64,000 nucleotides of DNA from Mansonella perstans (lineage: Eukaryota > Nematoda > Chromadorea > Rhabditida > Onchocercidae). Shown here one piece after another: positions 1 to 10,200 of this stretch; the first letter of the stretch is position 1; each line of letters begins with the position of its first letter. Below the pieces are notes generated by a model. It made no database searches. It worked only from the letters and a program-made list of their open reading frames with translations, and was not told the DNA's origin. A program made the translations under genes and the position numbers. The stretch covers positions 1 to 64,000 of the forward strand of contig JBAMDO010000220.1 of NCBI GenBank assembly GCA_037074765.1, given 5' to 3'.

Positions 1-155
1 ATAGTAATAACAATAATAACGGCGATCACCATTACCATTATCATCATTGATGATTAGTAGTGATGATGCGATAAAGAATGAATAAGCTAGCAAAGGAATC
101 ATATTACTATTGTTTGTTTTAATACTGTCAGTAAGATTTTCTTTTAATCAATATT

Positions 156-789
156 TCATTTCATCACAATTTCTAACCAAAATATATCAAAATTTAAAAC
201 AGAAAATCCAATAATGGATTCTAAACGAATATTTCCTGAAATATCGGTGAACGATATTGATCGGTCGCATGGTCACTGTTAGTTTCTATCACATTTCATT
301 TTGATATCAAACATCCACAAACAATTGATGGTGAAATATAATGACAATCACTATTATAATTAACGACAATGATAATAATAAAATTACTTTAATGAGTTTC
401 GAAGTTTGCTTTTTATTGCCACTAATAATTTTGGTATCGGTCAAAAAGATCTTCTCAATTTCCTTTTTTTTAAACTTCCCCATCAAATCAGTTTTACTAT
501 ATTTTTGATGAACCGGAACTATTACTTTCGTCTTAAATATATTAAAATGCTTTTAATTAGGAAGTATCAGAAACCTGATTCTCTCATCTAATATTGTATT
601 TTCTCTTTATAACATATTTACAAAGATATGATCTAATATAGTTATTCTAGGATCGCTATTTTGTATTACTTACCTTTATTGCCAACGAAATCATCATCCG
701 CTAAAATATTCAGAAGTTCGAAATAAAGGTCAGAATTCCGGAACAGAGATCTGAAACTTGGCACAAAGGTCAATAAATCAAAAAATAAG
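156..789 (-). CDS. Two candidate exons of an unidentified gene at the left edge
   Basis: Product not recognised. Exon one (about 789-674) follows a good acceptor (CTTTTGCTTTGCAG), reads ...SLFRNSDLYFELLNILADDD... and ends at a consensus donor (AAAG|GTAAGT) in phase 1. A second exon (235-156) follows a TATTTCAG acceptor, enters in the matching phase and reads GNIRLESIIGFSVLNF... to a TGA stop. The matching phases and clean splice sites are the only support. No upstream exons could be joined. The opposite strand at 214-271 also has a short ATG reading (MDSKRIFPEISVND...), so strand is not certain. This may be the 3' end of a longer gene, or chance. Confidence 0.3.
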
Positions 790-1710
790 CTGCAAAGCAA
801 AAGTTCGATATCAACAAACTCTAACACTCTAAGTTGCAACCTTTTTTTCTGATTTTTTAAACATGAAAGAGATCATGAAAATTTCTTCACATTGTTAACT
901 GGTTAATTTTAGATCTTTTCATTAATTAATTAATGAGTAATAACTTAGGGTAATTAAAATTTTCCTGCGAAATTCTTGTGATCGCTAAATGTCATATATG
1001 GTAAGTGATAAGTAGAGTTCTCCTTTTAAAGTTCAATAGAATACGCAAAAACACAAAATTAACCAGATAGAAAAGGTTAATGTAGAATGACAGGTAGCAG
1101 GATGGGAAATTACAAGTAGCTATCAGTTTTTTTTAAAATATTCCTAGTTTTAAAAAAATATTTCACAAATAATCGAGCATTCTTTACAAGTGAATTCATC
1201 ATTAATTAAAATTGTTCCACTAAACTTAATTAGCTATAATTTTATTTTAATTTAAAAATTCTGAAAATTTTATAATAATTTATTGTTTTGCTGCAAACGT
1301 AGAACATTTTACTATGTCTATTATGTTTTATTGATTACTGGGCAAATTTTGGCTTGAATGTTTCATGTGACTAAGTGCAGTTACAAAAGCCAAGCTAGCA
1401 GAAGATGGCATACGATAATAGCAATATCCCAGTTCTAAAATATTTGGCATGTGTCGCGAATTTATAACGCGAAACTTCCACTAATGACATTATAAGCATT
1501 CAATCCTAAGATTGTGATCTAAAGTTATATCTTTTGAATTCATGTAAATTCTATTGTAATCCTCTATTGTGCGCCATAAATAATTCCCTCAATCATTTTT
1601 TCCCTCCTTTATCTGAAATTATATATATATATATAGGATGGTCAATCTTCTAAATTCATTTCACTCTTCACTTCTTCTATTATATCCTTATCCAATTCTT
1701 CCTCGTTAAG

Positions 1711-1846
1711 CCACGTTCGCATTTGTTAAGGTTAAGCCACGTTCGCATTTCTTAATGTTTTGGCCACGTTCGCATTTATTAAGGTTTTATTTACGCTCGC
1801 GTTTGTTAATGTTTTAATCACGTTCGCGTTTGTTAATATTGTTAAT
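1711..1846 (+). repeat. Five-copy 27-bp tandem repeat inside the LTR
   Basis: The unit core is CCACGTTCGCATTTGTTAA. Copies start near 1711, 1737, 1764, 1791 and 1818, spaced 26-27 bp, and grow more divergent toward the SL1 copy. It sits between the TATA-like run and the AATAAA/SL1 block, where U3 enhancer repeats of LTR elements commonly lie. Confidence 0.9.
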
Positions 1847-1872
1847 AAAAGGTTTAATTACCCAAGTTTGAG
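1844..1872 (+). promoter_or_regulatory. AATAAA signal abutting an exact SL1 spliced-leader copy
   Basis: AATAAA at 1844-1849 is followed after one base by the complete 22-nt nematode SL1 (GGTTTAATTACCC...TTTGAG, 1851-1872), with no mismatch to the canonical leader as I know it. The next bases are ATTGAG, not the GT donor that follows SL1 in SL RNA genes, so this is not an SL RNA gene. The SL1 end (TTTGAG) itself resembles a nematode 3' splice acceptor. Confidence 0.9.
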
Positions 1873-1984
1873 ATTGAGTTCTATCGCGCTACGAAACCCT
1901 ACACAATACAACGCCCTATAACGAATCCGCTGGTATATTGTTGGCCGATATCGACCTCTCATAAGAAAAATTCACGATAGCATG

Positions 1985-2750
1985 ATTTGAAATATTTTTT
2001 CAAAAAAGTATCAGCTCGATCAAAATTATCGTATTCTTCGATTACATTTATCTATTTTATCATTGGGGTTTATGATATATGGTTCATTTTGAATTCTTAA
2101 AGACGATTAAAAATAGTAAATTAAACAAAATTTAATTAAACAATAATTTTGAAGTTGAACAAAATTTAAATCTAAATTAAAGTTTTTTTACAACATTCCC
2201 TTCAGAAAATTTACATATCTGATGGGAAATTACACTATAAATAAATGAAAACAAAATTTTATTGTCAGTGCAATTTGCAGAACGGTGGTATCAATCAAAG
2301 AGTGCTTTACAATATGGACAATGAGTTGTTGAAACGTACCGAAGTACTTTTCCTAAATCATATATTCCCATATAGGTTGTATAAGAATAATAGCGTATTA
2401 TTTTGAATGGTTTTATTCTTTTACCAAAATTTTAAAATTAATTATTTCATGGAAGTGAGAGAAGGAGGGGAAAAAATGGATAACATGAAATTTACTTGAC
2501 AAATAAAATAAACAAAATTCATTTAAAAAATGCTATTATTGACTTTGTCGTATTCAACATGTCCGATATTATGCAAAAATAGTAAAATGTCTAAAATACA
2601 ATTTTTTTGAAAAACAGGAAATCGTTATTATTGAATTTTATCAATATGTTTATGATCACAAAGAATTAATTCATAGTTGAAGAAATAAAATTGATAACTG
2701 ATATGATAAAATAAACGTATAGTAGTATTTAGCCGAACAAAAAAGAACAG
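1985..2750. other. A+T-rich interval with an exon-like segment readable on both strands
   Basis: Mostly A+T-rich with no clear gene. The segment 2279-2376 is exon-like on plus (ATTTGCAG acceptor, NGGINQRVLYNMDNELLKRT..., donor ATAG|GTTGTA) and also on minus (GATTTAG acceptor near 2359, EKYFGTFQQLIVHIVKH...). I could not decide the strand or connect it in phase to either neighbouring gene model. Confidence 0.35.
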
Positions 2751-3080
2751 ATAAATTTGGAGGACAATGAAGAAGACGGAGATAAAACAAGTTCATGGGC
2801 AACGTTAGTTCGCAAATACTCTATCACTTTTGATCATAAACATCCTATCTTATCAATTCTGGTGATAAGTATCCATTACTTATCTTCTAGTAATCCAAAA
2901 AAAAAGATGCATACTAATTGCAAATATGTGCTACCTTTTAAATGATTTATTGCGTTGTAAATCTAAACTTATTTATCAAGTAATTAGTTCAATTGCTTAG
3001 AAGAAACTGAGAAGAATGCTTAATATTTGACAAGCATATATAGAGATATTTTTTCTCATATATCCTTATCAATCATATAT

Positions 3081-4894
3081 ATGATGACTATAGTAATCAT
3101 AACTATTATTATTGCAATATTGTATATTATCGTACTGAATGGATATTGTAGGACAATTGGTACGCGATCAACATTTAGTGTAAGCTTACCAACTGGTGAA
3201 GATGAAAAAAGTAGCACAGGTGAAAAAACTGCCATAAGCTACGATGATTGTTCCCTTACTAGCAACAATGATTACGGTGGAAGGTATTTTCTTATCATTT
3301 TGTAGAAAAAGAAAATATTTGAATGTGCAAAAAAAAAAGGCTTTTCAATTTTAGAAGGTTAAAATAAATAAAATGATAGTAATTGAAATTTAAAAACGAC
3401 ATTAGTACTTGTGATCATTTCAGATCGTGTACGTCAAGTATTGCTGCCTCGGATACATCTGCCGATTTTTCTTCACTTAAAAATTTAAGCGAACTATCCG
3501 AACATGAAACGATCCAGCCACGACCTGATGATCTCCGATGGATGATTGATGTCCGACGGTATCATGAAACCGAACCTGTTTTCCGTAAAAAACCCTTTGT
3601 ACGCATTCTTGTTTTACAGACATAAGAATCCTGAAAAGCTTTAAACATTACTCTTGAAACTAGAAATTTTACTGGAAAAAATTAGCAAAATGGAAATTCT
3701 CATCATCGATAATCATTCTCTTTTATCACTTTTTATTTTTCTCGTACTGTCTTTAACTTTTCTGTTTTTAACTTTTCCTACTGAAAAAACAAAAAACATT
3801 TATCAATATATCTCACCGTATCACTAATTATTAGTACTACCACAAAATATTATATATGTGATCAATAAATATCATTAAATATAACACTACTATAGTGGAT
3901 CAATATATCATAGTGGATTACTAAGTATGTGATATTATAAGATACGTGATATTGGTTCAATAACTCATCGGAAATTGCTCATTCTTTTTCTGAATATAAA
4001 AGTGCATAGGAACATCGTAAAATTTTTTAATATTTGAATATGATATACTATTGGAATTTCTTCAATAGGAAGGATCAAAAGGAAAATTTCAATACTTTAT
4101 CATCATTTCTTCCTCTCCACTTTTCTCTTTCATTTTAGAATAATTATTGCTACTATACTTAGTTAGAATTAACTATTATACTTAGTTAAATGAATATTTT
4201 AAAATAATTAAATTTTGCAGAAGGCAGCATTAAAGGTACGACCACGCCGTTTTCCACGATTAAAATGGCGTAATCTCTATCATCACTGGGCAATAAGGCA
4301 ACTTCCGGAAGCTTACAGTATATTATTATTTCTAAACTTTACTAACAATGACTTTTAGTAACAAAAACCGGAAGGTAAATAATAATCTGAAATCGTCATG
4401 TGACATCTTTTCTGACCATAAGACCAATGCAAACAACTTTATCGAAAAAAAAAAAAAAAAAAAAACACTGAAAATAATAATTAAAAAAAATATGAAAATA
4501 ATAAAAAACAATTTAAAATCAAATAATTCCAGCAAAAGATGTATTCAATCCATATATTACTGAAGCACTGGAAAAGTGATACTAAAATTCATACGATTTG
4601 GAAAGTGGCATATATGAAATCAATTACTAATGTAACTCAACGTATAAATATTCGCTAATTAACGTTTTCCAAAGACATGACAATTACTACCTAACGTACG
4701 AAGAATGCAATATGTACTGCACTGTAAATTTTGCGGGTGGCAATGAGGGCACAATGGCAATGGAAGAAGGCGATGAAACAATATTGTTAGAACGGGATGA
4801 AGGAGATGGTTGGACTCGAGTTAGGCATGTATCGTCGGCACGTGAGGGTTTCGTTCCTACATCTTACTTGCAGTGTAGGTGGTATCCTGATTAG
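3081..4894 (+). CDS. Membrane-anchored protein with C-terminal SH3 domain
   Basis: Five exons join in consistent phase: 3081-3283, 3424-3598, 4221-4317, 4533-4575 and 4675-4894 (stop TAG), giving 245 aa. The order is an N-terminal hydrophobic anchor (MMTIVIITIIIAILYIIVL, residues 1-19), a Ser/Thr/Asp-rich linker, a basic stretch (KVRPRRFPRLKWRN) and a C-terminal SH3 domain (about residues 185-245). The SH3 shows the ALYDY position as YCTVNF, then NEGT, the RT-loop acidic run, GDGWTRVR (conserved Trp) and GFVPTSYL. The NEGT and GDGWTRVR wording resembles the TOCA/CIP4/FBP17 SH3, but no F-BAR or HR1 domain is seen. Acidic upstream exons (2751-2803 joined to 3035) fit in phase and may extend the N-terminus (INLEDNEEDGDKTSSWA). 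AATAAA lies at about 4984. It could be a truncated TOCA relative or a distinct SH3 adaptor; the SH3 call is firm, the rest is inferred. Confidence 0.62.
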
Positions 4895-7295
4895 TGAACT
4901 CATTATGATGAGATACTACGGTTTTTTCTTTTTTCATTTGATCGTGGAATTGAACGATCTTAGATTGTTTTTTATCATTGCTAAATAAATAAAAGTGAAC
5001 TGTTAGGTCGTTTTCCTAAAAAAGAGCATTTCTATTGTTGTAACTGGATCTTGTCTTAGGTCGGTGAGTTTTTTAAATGGTGATATTAATTGGATAATAC
5101 TGACTTCCCTGTATTTATTTATTTAAGCACAGTTCAAAATATACTGTACACCAGTCCCGGTACTTTAGGTCAGCATTGCTACCAACAAAATTCATTGAGC
5201 TATATAGTATTTGATTAAATGACATTATGTTTACTCGATAAAATTTTAAGACAAAGCTCCAAGTTGTTAAAACCATTTGTTTAGTTCAGTTAAGATGTTG
5301 TCTTGTGCATATATTTTTACTTTTTAAGTTGGAATGCTCAATATTTAAACTTCTTGATTAAATATATTGTTTTTAATTAGCATGTTGAGTGCATGCTTAT
5401 TATCACTGAGCAGGAACAATCTTATTTTATGGTACTCGAAAACTATACTGTTTTTTACTAATTGGTTCGATTCATATGTTTATTTCAAGATCATATATAC
5501 TATTTGTTATGTATAAGTGGAGTTCGGGTCATTCCACTTTAATGCTTGCATAAATTGATGGAACTGTCGAGATATCGCTTTTTTTTTAAAAATAATTTGT
5601 CGTTGAGAATTTCGGAATGGTTTCTTTTTGGCTCAACCATCAATTTTAATACTACTGCTATAAAGTATTGCTGTTGATAGTTATTACTTTTCCTATGCTT
5701 ATTTTAAAACATTATTTACTTATTGCTGCCCAGTTTACCCTAATTAATAGCAATGTTTATTGTTCATATTAGGAAATGTGCTTACTGGTATTTGTCAACA
5801 AACACTTTTACCTTTCTTCCGTTACAACTCATATATATTTTGTTGGTGTAATCCGCTTTCAGAAAAATTCTTCATAAGCATATTTTCTTTGGAATTAAGG
5901 AAGAAAATTTCCAAGACGAAACGAGATGGATTCGGGAGATGATGAAGTAATGTTTGAAGACTGTGTCATCCTGCAGTTACATACTAATTAACTAAACCAC
6001 TCTTATAGGACTGAGGCGAAACATGACAAACGACTTGCTAGTAATTCGATAAATTGGAATTTAAAAAGATTTTAAATATCTTTTGATGGATTACATCCTT
6101 CTATAAATTTCTTCCACAATTACTAACTGATGTTAATTAAAATGTAACATACAGTGAATTTTACTGCTGTTTATGCACGGCTTGAGTTTAACTACCAAGT
6201 TGCCATGTTCAACTGCTTTTTACTCTTCCTTACTTTCTTCATTAAAATGTCTGTTTTTTATGTCAATTTTTTTTCTTTTTTTTTTTTTTTTTGATGTTAA
6301 AATGATGTTATTTTCATATGAGAATTATTAGCATAGAACTAAACCTACATGCATTTAAATGATATTGAAAAACGCATGCATACTGGAGCTGTCTCGAGAA
6401 ACAAATTTGATTATTTCCTTCAATTCTTAATCTTTCTTTTCAACTATTTATTGACTGGATTTGTTAAATTCATCATGAAATGTTCCTATTTTAAAAATAT
6501 ATTAGCGAAATAAACTACGATCCCTCGTTTTTTTATTTATCATCAAACAAATGACATAACAAATTATGATAATGACCGGAAGGCACATCATACATGCAAT
6601 TCTGACTATTTCAAAAAAAAACAAAACAAAAACAAAGACCTAAAGAACTGATATCATTTCCTTGACAACCGTATAAATTTCCAACATTAAAATTATAAAG
6701 AACATAGAATGACGCGTTCAGCAATTCTAATATTTCTACAGATGACATCTCCAAAGATCATCTAACTTAAGATGTATAGTTTCGCAAAATAAGATTCGAT
6801 CTTTTCCAGTAATCTATCAAATTAATCTAGAAATTATTAGGCTCCATGTTATCTTTTTATTGAAAATGTTATTGTCCAATGAATAAAATCCAATGTAATT
6901 TGAACTACTGCATAAAATTAACCCATTTTCAAGTAATGATAATGATGCTGAAGTTTTGATTTTTTGCCGATGCCATTTCTGTACCAGAGATCAGTCACAC
7001 AAATACCGGTTTATGATAATGACAAATAATAAGGGTAAAAATGAAAATTTGCATAAAACTTAGAGGAAAATATAACTATCTAATAGTAAGCTAGATAGCA
7101 AGCATCTAATTTCGCAAATGCTAATAATATCAATCAACATCCAGTAATAATGGAACGTTTGAAGTAAGAGGCATTAAATGCAAGCCAAACAAATAATAAT
7201 ACATAAACTAAATAGCTCCCGCAAACTTTCGATTCATTTCAAAAACAATTTTATAATAAAATATTATGCAAAAAAAAAAGCACTACAAATAAGTA
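4895..7295. other. Convergent intergenic region, no gene seen
   Basis: Lies between the 3' ends of the SH3 gene and NUP210. It holds 3' UTR-like A/T-rich sequence, an A-tract at 6615-6640 and a poly-T run near 6270-6292. The short ORF near 5760-5942 has no splice or family support. Confidence 0.5.
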
Positions 7296-10200
7296 CTACC
7301 AATGTCGCCTCCGTAAATGTGGTGACGTTAGCGATCGATCCGCAACACTCCAAAGAACCGGTTCTCCTGAACTTCCAGCTGAACGATTAGATCGATTGGA
7401 TAATAGTGGCATATCAGATGAATTCAGCAAATTTTCCCCGCTATAGTAACTATCGACCGGAAACTGTTCTGTAATTCTTCCTATATCTAGCACCACCTAT
7501 ACTTCTGGATTTTACAGAAATAAAATGTTCATTATTTTTTTGTCTCACACATTAATTTAATTTCATTTAAAAAAAAAGTATAAGTACGAGCTTACGCATT
7601 GCCTACGTTATAGGCAAAGATCAATTCAAAAAACAAAAAAAAAAAAAATTCTAACTTGGGTAATCGCTGGCAAACGATCCATATGTAGTATTAGAGTCAA
7701 AAGTGTAAAATGAGCTGAACAAATAAGATAAAAGATTGAATCCCTTGCAGTACGCTGCAAATATAATTATTTAATTCATACAACTACTGGAAATGAAAGA
7801 TCTAAACAATGAAAATTTATAAGAAGCGAATAATAAATAACTTGATATTTGAGAAAATACTTCTTTACCTAACCCATCTATAGTAAAAAAAACTCATCTA
7901 ATATTTAAGAATGTATTGAAATGTGAAGCAGGATCATACAACTTAGACCATACTCTTAATCAAACATGTTTAAAACGAAAATAGTGACCAAAAGTGTAAT
8001 ATCTAATAAAGTACCTATAAGAAAGATAAGAACTCCGGCGGTAATAAGTGATGCACAGACTTGAACAATTGTCGATTCCAAAAATGAACGCACGAGGCCC
8101 ATCAAATGATCAGAAGCTATAATAAATATTAGCTAACTAGTAGATGTAGTGACATTCATGGTACCGGTACGAAGAACTATAGAAACAAAACATATGAGGA
8201 ATAAAAGAAGAAATGATAATAGCACGTAATGTACCACGTAAAACAGTTTTTGAAGTATCGCCATGAAGGATAACGATTACCGGTACCACCTCAATCTGCC
8301 CCGTTATTGTATTCTTGATTGTGATATTGCATTTATCTAACAATTCCTGCCATAAAAGCACCGAATTTATGTCCAACTGAAATGACCTTTTCCTTGTGAC
8401 GCAACATAAAAAGGCGAAAACATAAGTTTCAATATGCAGTACAAAATGTCGTTTGTTTCTTTCTTCGGGTAACACTTTTATTGATTTTTTATCCTTAGAC
8501 AATTAATTTTTTAAATCAACTATTACTTTTAGAATAGAAAAACTACCTCGACATGATACCGTAACTCAGTCGGTGATTTCGATTTAATTTTGCTTATACG
8601 GAAAACACTTTCACTATCAACTTCAACTGATATCTTGTTAGCAACAGACGTGGATGACTGTATAACGAGATCAGCTTCCAATGCGTTGACGTTATTCAAA
8701 CGTATCTCACGCTGCATGGTTTCAAAACGTGGGTAAAAAGTAGCTATTACACTTGCTTCTTTTACCTAAAATATTCAAAGTCATTCTTTAACCTTCGATG
8801 TCAATAAAGCGATTCACTAATATTCCATTCTACTATAATTCACCCAAAAATAAGAAGTGAAAAAAAAAACATGCTGAATCGTACAAACCTTGCCAGCATG
8901 ATTCCAAATAGCCGAGATATTTAAATCAAGACTTTGATATTCGATCAAAGAAACTGGCTCCTCGAATGTCTGTTCCACCAGGATGCAACCATATCTACCT
9001 TAAGAAAACGAAATTTCAAAAAAACTCTGCAATCGATCCTTCACTCTTGCACGCTTACTGATAATGTATAGGCGGATAAACTAATGCGGAGCAGAGTTAT
9101 GGTGTTAGGTATCTTTATAATGTTAATATTAAGTACCATTATAATTTCTGCAAAATTCAAAAATTATTTAACTTATAAACTTGCTTGAGCAAAAAGAAAA
9201 AAGAGAAATTCATTATACTGATATTCAAGATTCACTATATTAAAAGTGCTTTATCTTAACTTATTCATTAGCAGTATCTTGTAGTACACATTTCAAGTGA
9301 CCACGGATGCAAACTTGAAAAATCGAATGAATTTCCTCACCCAATGCAGGGAAAAACGTTGAACGAGCAGCAAATAAGCTTGTTGCCAACACATTTACTT
9401 TCTCCACAAAACTGATAATACAATCAAAAGGTGCATCCAAAATCAATTTCTCCAATAGCGTAGACGAACAATCTGAAATCCATGAAATTGTTCATTGGTT
9501 GTTAGCGCAATATTTATGTTTTATTTGACATTTAAATGAATCAAATGAGAAAAAACACACTGCAGGAATAAGTCGATTTGTGCTATATTATTATTAATCT
9601 ATGGGAATACGTCTGTTTGTGCTATATTGTTGTGTTTTTACACGGATTACACTTTTACGGTTGCAGTTCTTCAGCAAAATATTTAGTTTCAAAGAAATTT
9701 CGAACTGTACATCTAAAAATATACATTACAGCATACTGTAATGTGAAAAGTAACGCAGTATCATGAAATTTTTCATTAAATAAAGAGATTGATTTAACAA
9801 ATGGTTATAATGATAAAAGATGATAATGAAAAAAAATACCATAAGTATTAGATGGGTTCTGTTCAATGCTGTCAACGATTACTGGAAATATGTATTTATG
9901 ATTTCTTATGTTCGACACAAACTGTGGTGCCGATGAAAAACGAAGCGATTTGGCGGGAAGAACTCTGCGCTGCAAAGAATCCAGATCCGCTTCAAAAATA
10001 AAAGATTTGCGAAACTTAAAAGAAAGAGAATTTAAACAAAATTAACATAAATAAAATGTACTTAAAACTATAAAAGAATTGAAAATCAAAACAATTTCGA
10101 ATCCATTAAATAATTCATAAATGCATAAAATATCGCTATTCAATTCATCATTAGAACAATGATTATTACAGGGTAAAGGAAAACTATAAGCTTATAGTTC

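Larger units (their letters stand above)
1452..1979 (+). mobile_element. Solo LTR of a BEL/Pao-like retrotransposon containing the SL1 sequence
   Basis: The 528-bp element is flanked by a perfect 5-bp direct repeat, GCATG (1447-1451 and 1980-1984). It has terminal inverted repeats: it starts TGTCGCGAATTTAT, and the complement of its end is TATCGTGAATTTTT (11 of 14 match). Two of the three mismatches are transitions that would restore TGTCGCGAAT...ATTCGCGACA. Inside, in order, are a TATA-like run (about 1621-1636), five imperfect 27-bp repeats (1711-1846), AATAAA (1844-1849), the exact SL1 22-mer (1851-1872) and about 107 nt of U5-like sequence. No internal coding region adjoins it, so it is a solo LTR left by LTR-LTR recombination. 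The BEL/Pao assignment rests on the 5-bp duplication and TGT...ACA-type ends and is inferred. Confidence 0.82.

Noticed and set aside
1851..1960. SL RNA gene
   Set aside because: The SL1 match is exact, but the next bases are ATTGAG instead of a GT donor, and no Sm site or stem-loop typical of SL RNA follows. The sequence lies within LTR borders.
2230..2376. Stromalin (cohesin SA) exon on the minus strand
   Set aside because: EKYFGTFQQLIVHIVKH resembles an SA-family segment, but no upstream exons for the remaining N-terminal half can exist in the interval occupied by the plus-strand SH3 gene, and the phases do not link to the left-edge exons.
7178..7390. Plus-strand ORF
   Set aside because: Antisense shadow of the NUP210 C-terminal tail exon, which has correct phase and ends at the expected place.
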